Origin: Sarcocystis neurona
Lineage: Eukaryota > Apicomplexa > Conoidasida > Eucoccidiorida > Sarcocystidae
DNA: 64,000 nt
Assembly (NCBI GenBank): GCA_000727475.1
Contig: KL647296.1
Coordinates: 2,276,388-2,340,387 of the forward strand
Direction: 5' to 3'
Part shown: positions 12,701 through 24,984 of the stretch, piece by piece
Position numbering within the stretch: the first letter of the stretch is position 1
How the letters are laid out: each line of letters starts with the position of its first letter
The notes under the pieces: model-generated
What the model saw: the letters and a program-made list of their open reading frames with translations, nothing else
What the model was told of the DNA's origin: nothing
Database searches by the model: none
Program-made: the position numbers and the translations under genes

Positions 12701-15700
12701 CTTTCCCTCCTCCTGCTGCTTCTGCTGCTGCATGCGTCGCTCCCCACCCCGTAGAATCTGTGCTGCTGTTGCTGCTTCCTCCCCGGAGACCGGGTCTCAG
12801 AAGTTTGCTGTTGCGCAGCTGAAGCTGCTGCTGCTGTCCTTCTACGTTCACCTGATGCGAAGCAGCAGCAGTGGCAGCAAACCGCCGAGACGCTCGCGTC
12901 GCAGACCCTTTCCCCGGGGCTGCTGCTGCTGCTGTCGCTTCCGCTGCCGCTGCTGTACCCAGTGCTGCTGAACAAGAAGAAGAACAGGAAAAAAAGAAGA
13001 GGAAGAGATGGCAGCATGCTGCATTGCAAGCGCAGCAGCAACTGCAGCAGGATCAGGACGCACACGACACCATCGCGGTATTAGCAGCTGCATGCGCTCC
13101 GCTGCCGCCTCTTCCGCTGCAGCTGCGGCTTCTGCTGCTGCCTCTTCCGCTGCAGCGGCTGCTGCTTCTTCTGCTGCACCTGCGCCTTCCGTGGCTGTCG
13201 CTACTACGCCTGCCTCTGCTACTGTTTCGCACCGTTCGGCTGCTGCGGTCCCTCCCCTTCCTTCTGCACCTGCCGCCTCGGTCGCACAGCTACTGGACCT
13301 TGCTGCTGCTCTGCTCGTTCTTCCAGCAGCCGCTGCTCCAGCTTCTTCAGCTGCTGCTGCGGCGCATTCCGTCCCTGCCGCAACTGACGTACTTGCTGTT
13401 ATCCCGCTGTTCCCACCTCCTCTTCCTCTTCCTGCTGCCTCAACTCTACCTCCTCCTCCTGCTTCTCCAACGCCTGCTGCAGTTGCTGTCGCTGCTGCTG
13501 CCGCTCCTGTTGCTGCTGCCGCCGCTCCCTGTGCTGCTACGGTTCCCGCCCCTGTGGCGCCTGCTGCTGTTGCTGCTGGCGTGCGCGTGCCTGCGCTCCT
13601 TCTGCTCGCCAAGCAGCTGTTCCTGCTTGCGATGACCTGTTTTCCTTCTTCTTCGGGATTGACGACTCTGCTGCTGCTGCAATATTCTGTTGCTGGTCTT
13701 TCTTCTCCACTGGCTCTGCCTGCGGTAACCTGCCCAGCTGCTGCTGCTGCGGTTGCCACTGCTGCTGCGCCTCCTGGCACTACCGCTGCTGATGCACTTG
13801 ACCCACTCTCTGTCCGGCTTCCTGTGGATCCTCTTCCCGCTGCCGCCGCTGTCGCTGTAGGTGCAACAGACAACTGCGGTATTCTCGCAGCAGCGAGCGC
13901 TCCTCCTTCGCCTCCCCCTCCTCCCGCCACTGTGACTGCTCCTGCTGCTGTTACTGCTGTTGTTGTTATTTTGGCCCTCTTCCCTGCGGCTGCTGCAGCG
14001 ACTCGTGCAGCCCGGGCTCTGGCCAGTGCAGCCTGCTGCTGTTGCTGGTACGCTGTGTAGTCCGCCACAGCAAAGCGGTCGTACTGCCGCAGCGACTCCA
14101 AGAGAGAAGTGGCACAGAACGGATCGAAGAAGAAAGGAAGTGGCTCTCGCCCACTCCAGCAGTTTCCTGCAGCAGGCTGTAACTCCGCATACCACCGGGC
14201 GCTTCTGCTGCTGCTGCTACCCGTCTGCTCCACCTTGACGACGCTCTCGACATTCAGGCTGCTGTTCAATTGGCTGCTGCTGCTGCTGATGCTGTTGCTG
14301 CCTGGCATACTGCTGCTAATGCCCCCGCTGCTGCTCTGACTGCTGCTGTTACTAATGCGGTTGCCGCTGCTGCTGGTGCGGCCGCTGCTGCTGCTGTCGT
14401 TGGAGCTGTTCCTGCTGCTTCTGCTGCAGACACTGGAGTTGCGCGTGCCGCCTGCGCTGCCGCTCCCCCGTTGCTGCCGCAGCAGAGTCGCTCCCTGCGC
14501 CTCACGTGCTGCCGCTGCTGAAGGCTGCCCAGAAGCAGCAGCAGCAGCATTACGAGAAGGCTGTGCAGGAGGAGATGGAGACGGAAGAAAAACGGCTGCT
14601 TCAGCCGTAGCTGCAGGAACAGGCCATCGCGAAGCACCTGCCGCAGCAGCAGCAGCAGGAAGAAGAGATGCAGGAGTAGAGGGCTCACCAACAGCAGCCC
14701 CAGGAGCAGACGTGAGAACCAGCTGCTTTGCAGCGTCTTCTGTCTGCTCTAGCAGTGAAGCAAAATACGCCAGCATTACGCCCTCTACGCGAGAAGAGTC
14801 TGCAGCTGCCTCTGCGCTGTGCAGTAAATCTTCCGTCGGTTCCGCTGCTGCTCCTGCTGCCGCTTCTCTTGCTCCTGCTGCCATCCCTCTGTCTGCGCCC
14901 ACATGACACCGTGCGGCAGGTACTTCCTCTTCTCTTCGTCCTCCTGCTGTCATTGCTGTTCCTGCGGCTTCGTTCGCTAATGCCACTCCTGCTTCGCTAT
15001 CGCCCGTTGCTGCGCCCGCTGCTTCCTCTGCTCCCGCTGCTGTCTCTTCTTCCCCTCCTGCCGCTGGTGCTCCTCCCGTTCCTGCTGTTGCTGCCGAAAT
15101 GGCGGACCAATGCAGCAGCTGCTCTTGCACACCCCACGAAGAAGACGCAGCGCTGCCGTTGTTGCAGTTCTCGCTGCACCGGCTGCTTCTGTTGCTGCGA
15201 CTGCTGCAGAAGCTGCTGCTGCTGCTCGTGCTGCCGTCTTCTTCTGCCTCCTGTTCTTCTACGAGCACCCCGCAGCAGCGCTTTGACTTGCGCTGCATTG
15301 TCTCAGAGGCACCAGCAGCAGCAGCAACAGCGGCAGCAGTGTCCCGTGCACTCGGAGCCGCACCAGCAGTGAGGTAACAGGTCTCCGGTTGAATATTTGC
15401 TGCTGGTGCTGCGGCACACGCTGAACGGCTACTCTCCCCAGCAGCAGACGGCAGCCTGGTAGGCCCTGCTTCTTCTGCCGCTGTTGGGTCTTGTTCTGTT
15501 GTTGTCTTTCTCGCCTCTGCTGCTGTTGTTCCTCCTGCTGTTGCTGCCGCTTCTCCTGCTCCTGCTTCCGCTTCCGCCATCACTGCAAGAATTGCTGGCG
15601 CGCGCGTAAGCGCCGCTCCACTGCAGATAGGTGCCTCTTCCACTGCTGCCGCTACTGCTTGTGTTGCTGCGGGCAAGTCAGCTGCAGCACAGTTCTTATC

Positions 15701-18700
15701 CCCTGCTACTTTTCCCTCGGCTCCCTCTCTTTCTTTCTGCTTGTCGCCAGGAAGTCGAGCTGCTGCTGCTGCTGCTCCTTCGGCAGCGCACCCCCGCGAT
15801 GCTCCTTCCGCTGCGCCGCCTCCTGCTGCTGCTCCTCCTGCTCCTGCTGCCGCTGCTTCTGGTGATCTTCCTGTTGCTGCTCCTGCTCCTGCTGCTGCTA
15901 GCACAGGACCAGCATATGTAGCTTCTGCTGTCCCCTCAGCTGCTTCAGCAACGGGCGACAGCTGTGCAGCTGCCGGCTTTTCCGGTAGTTCTCGGCGTGA
16001 CGTCTCAGTCTTTTCTCTTCTTCCGTTACTCGCTGCTCCTGCTGCTGCTCCTGTTGTTGCTGTTCCTCCTGCCGCTGCTGCGGAATGCCCCCTGTGCTGC
16101 TGCTGTTCCTGCGGTGCGTCTACTCTCAAGACAACGTGTTCGAAATTCTCACTAAGAAATCTCCTCCCGCTGCTGCTGTTGCAGCCGCCGTTGCACCTGT
16201 CCTTGCCGCAGCTGTTGCTGCTGCTGCTGACGTGAATCTTCTTTTCTTCGTTTTTTTCTTCATTTCCACGAGCAAGCCGGTGACCAACATCTGCAACTGC
16301 CACACGCACCCCGCATTGATCCACAAGTCCCGCTGCTGCTCGGTGTCCTTCCCATGCCTGCTGCTCGTGCTGCGGCTGCTGCTGCTGTCGCTGCTGCTGC
16401 TGTCGCTGCTGCTGCTGTCGCTGCTGCTGCTGTCGCTGCTGCTGCTGTCGCTGCTGCTGCTGTCGCTGCTGCTGCTGCTGTTGCCGTTGCTGCTGAAGGC
16501 GATCGCGCAGCAACTGGACAGCTTCGCAACGCAGGACCTACACATGGCGCATACCGAGACACAGCAGAGTTCTGGGCTACACAAAGAAATCAACATTTCC
16601 CTGGACGTACGTTTACATATATACACGTACGAATAAAATGTCTACACAAAGAAACACACATAAACACATATATACATATACAGAGAGACAGACACATAGT
16701 GTACACAAATATATAAATATATATATATATATATTTTACTAAACAGGTAGATACAGAGACACACACATACACACACATAATATATACAGACACAGACTTA
16801 GTACATATATAAGCAGATACACGAATACAGGTATAGGGAGTTGCACACACACAGACGTGGACCGATAGATACACAGACACGTACGTGTACAGGTACACTC
16901 ATATATGCATATATATATATATATTTATATGTACTATCTAGTATGAACATATTTTCACATATAGAGAAAAATACACATATATAGATATATATACATATAA
17001 ATATAGTTCGGGGTACACGCATACACATACCTATATGCGTAGATAATATGACGCTACGCAGAAGTATAACCGCGGAGATGTTGATACACATATATACATA
17101 TATATATATGGAAATGTGCACACCGATACACATAGGTTGGTAGTACGAAGAGAGGTAGATATAACTGCGGAGTGACACACATACCTACACACATCGGTCG
17201 GTAGTACGAAGGCGGGTAGATATACGTACAGAGAGAGTGACACATATACATATATATATATAAATAGTTACATATATACGTATATAACCACACATATGTA
17301 TACACGTATACGGCTGGTGTAACATGTGTACGCCAAGAGAGAGATAAACGCCAGTTTTGGGAATGGGAGAAACAGAGAGTTGCCCACCACCACTCCACGC
17401 AAGAATACGCACGTTGAGAGCGACAGCAGTAGGAGAGTCTGGACGCAGGCCTGTGTAGCAGCAACTGCAGAAGCAGCAGCAATAGCAACAGCAACAGTAA
17501 CAGCAACGATAACAGCGGCAACAGCAGCCGCAGCCAGAGCCACATCGGCAGCAACGTCAGCAGCAACAGCAGCGATGACACCGGCAACAGCAGCAACAAC
17601 AGCAGTAGCAACAGCGGCAGCAACAGCAGCGACGACAGCAGGAATAGCAGCAGCAACAGCAGTAGCAATAGCAGCAGCAACAGCACCAACACAAGCAGCA
17701 ACAACAGCGGCAACAGCAGCAACACAAGCATCAACGGCAGCGACAACAGCACCAACCGCAGCAGCGAACGCAACCACGGCGGCAGCAACACAAGCGGCAA
17801 CAGCAGCAATAGCAGCAACAACAGCGGCAACAACGGCAGCAGCAGTGGCGGCAGCAACAGTAGCAGCAACAGCACCGGCTGCGCTGCCAGTGTGTGTCCG
17901 TACCTCCGCGTAATGTACTGCATCTTCCAGTAGCGCATTGAGAAGCGCAACTCGTAGCCGCTGCTGCTCCATCCTCATCTTGAGTTTTCTCCGCCACCTG
18001 TGCTGCTGCAGCTGAAGCTGCTGCAGATGACTGAGCAACAGGTCGACATCCTTCCTGCGATGCTCAGCAGGGAGTTTCTTCACTGCTGTGCAACACGGCG
18101 TTCCTGCTCGGGCGGCTCCCTCTGCTGCTCCCGTCGCTCCTGCTGCTGCGGCGGCTGCTGGGGCTGCTGCACCTCCAACTGCTTTTGTACCTTCTTCCCC
18201 TGTTCCTGCTTCTCCTGCTGCTGCTCCTGTTGCTGCTGCTGCACCTGCTGCACCTTCAACTGTTGCACCTGTGTGTCCTTCCCTTGGTGCTGCTTCTCCT
18301 GCTGCTGTTTCTGCTGCTGGCGGAGTTGCTGCTGCTGCGTGCAAATTTACTGCTGGCTGCAGTTCCAGTGAAGCGGCAGCTGCTGCCTCTGTTGCGCGTG
18401 CCGTTGCAGTCGCTGTTCCTGCTGCTGCTGTTGAGGCACCGTCCGACACTGCTGCTGCAGAACGAGTATTACTAAGAGCACTCGCTGGTGCTGCTGCTCC
18501 TGACTCCACGGCAGCAGGCTGACGCGCAAGGCTGTTAAAACTGGGAGGCTGCTGCTGTTGCTGCTGTTGCTCTTGCTGCCGCTGCTGTTTCTGGTCCTGC
18601 TGTTGCGGTGTGTGCAGCGAAGCAGCAGACAGAACAGCGTCTGCAGCAGAGGCGGCAGTCCCAGGCAGTAACGGGAGTGGAGTAGCAGCAGGAGAAGCGG

Positions 18701-18851
18701 CAGCAGGAAGAAAGGGAGCAGCAGCTGCCGCTGCAAAATTTGCAACGGCAGCAGCAGCGCAGATCGCCACAGCAGAATCATATGAAGAAGATGCAGCAGC
18801 AGGAGCAGCAGCGTCAGCTGCTGCTTCCACGAGGTCACCGGTTCGCATCAT
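7019..18851 (-). CDS. Giant multi-exon Ala/Gln/Glu-rich protein, function unknown
   Basis: Minus-strand gene model from splice signals. Exons in order: 18851-17904, 16537-13064, 12967-12852, 11357-10852, 9336-8773, 7645-7019. Donor and acceptor phases agree at every join (0/0, 0/0, 2/2, 1/1, 1/1). The 96-nt gap at 13063-12968 is also open, so it may be retained; it ends in a long pyrimidine tract plus CAG. The product, about 2,080 residues, alternates poly-Ala, poly-Gln and Glu/Lys/Gln stretches with short normal-looking segments: KDVDLLLSHLQQLQLQQHRW running into EDAVHYAE and VLRCEAVQLLRDRLQQQ across the first intron (a coiled coil), FLSENFEHVVLRVDAP, and FFFDPFCATSLLESLRQYDR. No family is recognised. 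The start (ATG ATG at 18851) and the 3' end are uncertain; the last donor (GTGTCA) is weak and more exons probably follow. Part of the apparent 1,221-codon frame in exon 2 could hide further introns. Confidence 0.5.
11085..11235 (-). repeat. 15-nt tandem repeat encoding KEQQE-type pentapeptides
   Basis: The plus strand repeats CTCCTTCTCCTGTTG-like 15-mers about ten times. Read on the minus strand inside exon 11357-10852 they encode KEQQE, KGQQE and KKEQQ units, a regular charged helix. The period is a multiple of three, so the frame is kept. Confidence 0.8.
16376..16490 (-). repeat. 15-nt tandem repeat encoding RQQQQ pentapeptides
   Basis: Six to seven copies of a CTGCTGCTGCTGTCG unit on the plus strand. 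On the minus strand they encode (Arg-Gln-Gln-Gln-Gln)n at the beginning of the 16537-13064 exon, right after the coiled-coil join. The regular Arg every fifth residue differs from the irregular CAG runs nearby. Confidence 0.85.
17440..17880 (+). repeat. Degenerate CAG/CAA repeat inside a predicted intron
   Basis: About 440 bp of (CAR)n/(GCA)n on the plus strand, open as an Ala/Thr frame. In the gene model above it falls in the intron 17903-16538, directly after the donor GAG|GTACGG. This suggests that CAG-type repeats here are not confined to exons. Confidence 0.6.
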
Positions 18852-19001
18852 TTCTACGATTTTGCTGCTGATGTTGCTTCTTCTATTGTTTGCTGCGACA
18901 AAAGAAAGAATTGACTGCCGCAAAGTCGTCTTCAGGAAGTAAAGCCAGCGCCCGCAAGGAGACAGGAAGCAGGACAACGAGGAGGACACACCAGCCTCCT
19001 G

Positions 19002-19800
19002 CTAAAATCGCTGTTGTGTTCTGAAGCTTCCGCAACAGCAGCACCCGAATGACAAGAAGCAATTGCTGCATCTTTCAACATTGCAGTCGGAGCTGCTTGT
19101 GGGCGGGTGATGCACCGTGTCTAGTAGCAACAAGATCTGCTGCTCCGACCGCCGCTCCTGTTGTCCCTGATGACTACGCCGCTGCTGCTGCTTTCGATCC
19201 TGCATCGTCGTCCTTTGCGACTCCAAAAGAAACCGTTCCGTACGCCCTGCGTCACCTGCCACTGCTGTTCATTCTGCTGTTGCTGTGACTGCTGCTCTTC
19301 CTTCTGTTCTTCTTGCTGCTCTTGCTGCTGCTGTTGCTGCTGCCCTTGCTGTCGCTGTGGCAGCTGTTCTTGCTATTGCTGTTGCTGTTGCTGCTGCTGT
19401 TGCTGTTGCTGCTGCAGCTGCTGTTACTGTTGGTGCTGCTACTCCTGGGTGCACGAGGAAGAAGATGCCCGTGGTCCTCGCACATGCGCCGCGGCGGCAG
19501 AAGTTCGTAAAACTGAAAAGAGCCTGTTTTTCAGCAACAGCGCATCAGCAACAGCGCATCAGCAACAGCGCATCAGCAACAGGAGCGCGCACACGACCCG
19601 GGCTGTGCAACTCGTGCATCTGCGACAACGAGGAAGGTGAGACAGCAGATGAGAAGAAAATAAAAGAGGAAATGAGAAACAAGCCAGTGACCGCCAGCAT
19701 CCACGGCAGCAGAAGAGAGAGGAGGACGCAAAACAAACATGAGCACCCCACACAGAGGGCGAGAAGGACCGCGATAAACAGAACGAGGTGGGTCAGGGAA
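19002..19800. other. Low-complexity segment, possible minus-strand exon at 19262-19002
   Basis: A CAG/CTG-rich stretch upstream of the giant gene. The minus frame 19262-19002 is Gln/Arg/Ser-rich (RKQQQRRSHQGQQERRSEQQ) and could be an upstream exon. Overlapping Ala- and Ser-rich frames are equally open. No splice pair is convincing. Confidence 0.25.
19531..19583. repeat. 14-nt tandem repeat (CAGCAACAGCGCAT), about 3.7 copies
   Basis: The unit is not a multiple of three, so successive copies run through all three frames on either strand. This is unlike the 15-nt coding arrays nearby and argues that this stretch is non-coding or tolerates frame cycling. Confidence 0.85.
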
Positions 19801-19979
19801 AAGGGAAAGTAAAATAAGACAAAGCGAAAGGAGGAATGCGGCAGTCGAAGACGTAACAGAAACCTACGAAGAATATGCGGCGGAAGCACCAACACCCCAC
19901 CACGCAGCCGCGCCGATGCAGTAATATAACCCGAAGTCCAGCAGCAGCATCTGCAGCAGCAGCAATGAAAACAACTTAC

Positions 19980-21420
19980 TACTAAATCTATTGAATGTGA
20001 TTATCTCTCTTATATATCCTCACCTGCATATATATACGGGCAAATATCAATATATACATACTTATTTCAACATACACGCACTTCGTGTATATCTATATAT
20101 GTAGGATCTCTGTATGTGTTATCACATGTATACATGTTTACCCGCATGCATAACTATCCGGTGTGACTATCTATCTATCTATATATATACATATATATAT
20201 AGATATACATATATGCATATTTCGGGGCAATTATGTATATCTATCTATACACATATACTTATTCTACATATACACAGTTCGGAGATATGTACACCTGTGG
20301 AATCTCTGTATTTGCTATCACACGTATATATGTATAGACATACGCGTAACTACATATATATACATATATGTATGAAGAGAGATAGAGACAGCGAGAATGC
20401 ATATATACATATATATGTAGAGAGAGAGGAACTGGTAGATATACATAGATAGATGCAAGGATATAGGTGTGTGGGTGGCACCAATGTCCGCACACGAACA
20501 TTTCGAGTCTGCACGTATATTTTCTACGCAAGTGTCCCGCTTCGTTGTCTGTGAACCGGAGCCTATACACACATACAACATATGTATACATATATATACA
20601 TATACACGTATACGTTTATGTATATATATAGATTGACGTACCGATAGATGCATAACTGCAGACACACCGGTAAGTACATATGATATGCACCATATATATA
20701 CATATATATATATATCCACACATATATTTATGCACGTATACGGATATATGTATGTGTGTACACCTAATGTGTAGATAGCTGGATACACGTGAAAATAAGT
20801 GTCGCGACGCAGAAGAAGAAATATGAGATAGTGTCTGTGAAAGACGCATCAGCAGCAGCCGCAGCAGAGGCAGGCAGCGCAACAACAGCAGGGGAGAGAG
20901 GCGTCCCCCTGAAGCAGCGTCACACGCACACCTTAGAAGCTTCTCACTTCGCAGCACATACGGATATATGTATGTAGACCACGTTGCATACACAGAAATA
21001 AGAAACAAAAAATTGTACATGCGTACACGAGAATGATATAAAGAACGAATACATATATATATATATATACGTATACAAATACGCAGATATATATATATAT
21101 GTATATGCATACGCAGAAGCACTATATCTGCAAAGGCAATATGGACGGACAGAGGAAGGTAAATTCAACTGTAAGAGAAACAGACGTCGGCAGACAAAGA
21201 CAACCATACGTATATATGTGCGTGAGTACATCAAAAATAGTAGTGTGTGCGAATTTGTTCATGAGCAGGCACACGCGCTTATGTAAATGAAGACACATAT
21301 ATACATGTCAAGTAATACTACGCATGTACATACAGAATACATATATACACATATGTATACATATATATATATATATATATGCGTAATGCGTATGAGTGTT
21401 TCTGTGGTGGCGTCCGTATG
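19980..21420. other. AT-rich microsatellite spacer with one Ala-rich plus-strand exon candidate
   Basis: Mostly TATA/TACA/TGTA dinucleotide and tetranucleotide tracts (for example 20175-20210, 20690-20716, 21048-21068, 21360-21381). The only protein-like piece is a plus-strand Ala/Glu/Thr frame at about 20841-20940 (DASAAAAAEAGSATTAGERG). It is isolated between microsatellites and cannot be joined to a neighbour. Confidence 0.5.
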
Positions 21421-21618
21421 ATCCACACACAAGAAATTAAAGTTGCTGCTCGCACCGGCTTCCCCCGCAGGCCCCGAGCTTCTGCAGGAATGTTTCTATT
21501 TTGTTGTTCTACTCTGTTGCTGTAGCATTGCTGCCGTAAAATTTCTCTTCGTATTGCTGCTGAACCGGATGTGGCTGCTGCTTCTACTGCAGCGAAGGCT
21601 GCTGGTCCCTCTGCTCAC

Positions 21619-23436
21619 CGGCTGCTGTCTCTGCTGTTCAGGCTGCTGCTGTTCAGGACGCTCAAGCACCCGTCCTACTGTGGTGTCTGCTGTCGCACGT
21701 GCTCTTGCTGCTGTCGCTGCTGCTGCTGCTGTTTTTGCTCATGTACCTACTCTGGCGGCAGTCCCCCTTCGCTTATTTCTGCTGCAGTGGCTGCTCCGAA
21801 GTGAACATATTGTGCTCATGCGCTTTGACGTTGCTGTTATGCTGCTGCTGTTCGCTGCTGCCTTTGAACCTCGTTCTGCAGCTTCCTGTTGTTGTCTTCT
21901 TCTGCTGCTTCTCGCGCTGCAGTCGCTGGACCTCTCCCACCTACTGTTGCACCTGCTGCTCCTGCAGTGGCTGCACACGTTTGTCCATATTTCTATACAG
22001 ATGCCGCTTGTCTACCTATGCATACATGCGCCTCTTCAAACATACACATATACACGAATTTATCTGCACGTAGGCATTCTTACACCTGTGGATATGTATG
22101 AGCCATATATATATATATATATATATGTATGTACGGAGGCAATCACATACAACTATATACATGTACAGATATGTACGAGCCTAGGAAGTCGGTCAAGTCT
22201 TATCAGATTATACGTACCTACGTCTATCGATTTGATTAAATGTATGTATACGTGCAAATCCACTCCCCAGCGTCCCCCCGCTGCAGTCGCCGCTACATAT
22301 GGAGTCCTCCTACTAGCGCCTGGCTGCTATTTCTCTTCTGCAGCGGCCTCCGCTGCTTCAGCTGCGACAGCGCGTAGTCTCTTCTCCTGGACAAGCCGTC
22401 TATGCTGCCGTACCTACTTCCGCTACTGCTTCGCCTGCTCCATTTGCTGTCGTTGCTGCGGCGACTTCGCGTTGTTATTAAACAGACTCTGCCTGCTAAG
22501 ACGCTCCTTCCCGCTACTTTTCACAAGTGCCTTCCTCCTACTGCCCTCGCAGCTGCACCTTCCGCTGCTAATGGCCGTTTTGCCCCATCTGTCACAACTA
22601 TCACTGGTCTTGCTGCCGCTGTTGCTGTGTCTCCACTGCGTTGTGTAGAGTCCGCCTGCTTCGCCTGTCGCTGCTATGCCTGCTGCTGCTCCTGCTGCTG
22701 TCGCTCTGTAACCACACACTCTCCCGCTGGTGCTCCTCCTGCTCCTCCCGACGTCGTGTTGCCTACCCCTCTGCTGCTGATGCTCGTGTGCTTCTCGCTG
22801 CTCCTGCTGCCGTGTCTCTTCGTGTTGGCGGTATCGTACTGTGGCAGCGCGTCTGCGGCTGCAGGTTTTCTTGTGGCTGGTGCTTCTTCTACATGCAGTA
22901 CTGCAGCTGCTTTTTCTTCTGCGCGGTCGGCCTTGTGTTGCTGTTTGTTGGTGCAGCGATGTTCGCGCCGTCTGTGTATTCAGCAGGCCTTCGCTTGCGA
23001 CCTCAGGTGTGTTCGTTAAGAAGAGCTGGGAGCTGCTGCTGCGGCTGCTTTTGTGCTTGTGACACCAGGGAATAAAAGGCTTTTTTTGTATCGGTTGCTG
23101 CACGCGCTCTCCGGTGTTGCTGTCGCTGCAACCTGCCTGTCGGCAGTCATGAAGGGGACTCGTTTTTAGCTTCTGCTTCGCTGCTGCAGTCAACCGTCGG
23201 CTCCTTCGGGTGAGCTCGCTGCTGCAATTTCTCCTATAGCTGCTGTCCTTGAAAGTGCTACTGTGTTGGATACACGTACACGTTGCCTTACTGCTGCACA
23301 GGGGCTGATGCCGTTCCTGATGCACCCAGATTGCAGCCACAGATATTGCTGCTGTCGCTGCTGCTGGGGTTGCTGTTGAGGGAGTCGCGGCTGCTGCTGC
23401 TGCTGCGTTTGTGCTGCAGTTTACCGTATGTGGCAC
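21619..23436 (-). CDS. Low-complexity minus-strand gene, exons unresolved
   Basis: Three segments look coding on the minus strand. About 22670-22540 contains RPVIVVTDGAKRPLAAEGAA. About 21972-21840 contains GPATAAREAAEEDNNRKLQN followed by EVQRQQ. A third segment ends RVLERPEQQQPEQQRQQP, directly followed by a good donor (CCG|GTGAGC), so its exon edge is 21619. A continuous Ser/Arg-rich frame of 337 codons (23436-22423) and a hydrophobic plus-strand frame (21443-22648) cover the same DNA and are probably shadows of the CAG repeats. Exon limits, start and stop are not resolved and no domain is recognised. Confidence 0.3.
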
Positions 23437-24984
23437 TTAGCCAGTTCGGGCAGTGTTAAACGGCTGCTGCAGTTGGTTGGTGTCGGGTGTGCAGCCGCAG
23501 CACCTGTGGCGGCAGGTGAGGAGGAGCAGCAGCAGTAGGCCTGGAAGGTGGTTCGATAGACACGTATAATACAAGAGTGGTTTTGGGTGTATATAGACTG
23601 GAGGACAAGTAAACATCCTCTCCGTTAATGTTGCATTCCCGTCGTAGCCGCTGTAGAATCTCAATATCGGAAGAGGGAGACTACCTTGGCTGGGGACAAG
23701 GGAAGAAGAGCAACTGTGGAGTGGATCTCCGGCATGTACATGTGTCAAGCAGAACGACGTGTATTCGGCGGATATACGGCCGTCTCCAAGCGGATACGTG
23801 GTTGGGAGTATTCAGGATAGAGTGCTGTACGTAACGGAATGAAAAAGAAAGAAGGGGAGGAAAGGAATGACTACCATCTCACTGCCGTAGCTCTCATTTA
23901 TTCACCGCTGCTGGGACTGTTACTGACGTCCCGCGTTGTTGCTGCTGTGGTAGTCGTGTGGCTCCTACTGCTGCTGCTACTACCGTCGCCGGTTACATAC
24001 TGGTGTCGCAGCTGTTGCTGCTACGGCACACACAACACTTGTAGGCGTGGGAAAGGGCGATATTTCACATAAAAGCCGGAAGAATGGACAAGAGTCAAGA
24101 TATATAGATATATGTACAAAAGAAAATGCAAAGGGCGGTTCTTCTGCGGCATGTGGGCGGCGTGTCGCTGCCGCTGCAGCTGTAGCAGGTAGTAGTACCA
24201 TCAACACGCTGTGCGGTTCACGTACACCAGTCAGATAGACAGCAGCGTCATAGACCTGCTTCTCCTGCTGTCATACCGTAGAAGCACTGCAAGAAAAAAG
24301 CGAAGTGGAAGCATAGAGGACTGCAAACGAAAAGAGAATTGCGTCGGGATGGAGGCGAGAAAACGAATTAGAGGCCCGTAAGCCGGGCCACACATACACG
24401 TGTACGTGGTACACCCTGTATACAGGAAGACCCCACTCTTATGTATGTACAGTATATAACATGTACGTGTATCTAGTTGTATGTAGTCAGAATTACATCC
24501 ATGCATAATATATATGTATAGTGTCATAGTATCATACAGGAGCGTTGGCTGCGTGAGCGAAAATGAGAGGGAGACTTCAGGGACTAGCGTTCTTACAGTG
24601 ATGCTTCGTGCAGAGATAGTACTGCGGCGACAGCGCACGGCCTGCGGCGCTGGTGTTATCCGTGTATGAATTTACCCATTCCTCTAATAAATATATCACC
24701 TGTACACATAAACTACAATATTTGTGCACACGCTAAGATAGAGAGATCTATATACGGATATGTCCGTGCCCCAACGGTGTATATGGAGAGGTGGTGTTCT
24801 AGCGACTGTAGGCATACACGTACGGGCAAATACAACAGAGACTACCCCATGTACACTGCAAACGCACGTGTGCCACTTCTCTGCTGTGGCTGGTGCAGCT
24901 GGTGCTGGCGTGAAGCCAGGGAGGGGTGTTGCTGCTGCTGCTCCTGCTAATGCTCCTCTGCCTACTGCTCCCACTGTTTAAACC
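23437..24984. other. Boundary region between repeat-rich and repeat-poor DNA
   Basis: Short scattered CTG/CAG traces (23930-24010, 24900-24960) fade out here and do not return to the right. No open frame with protein character and paired splice sites was found. Confidence 0.5.

Noticed and set aside
21443..22648. 401-codon hydrophobic plus-strand frame resembling a polytopic membrane protein
   Set aside because: It is CTG/TGC repeat read as Leu/Cys, includes an (AT)n tract read as Tyr-Ile, and the minus strand has better coding islands and a donor.
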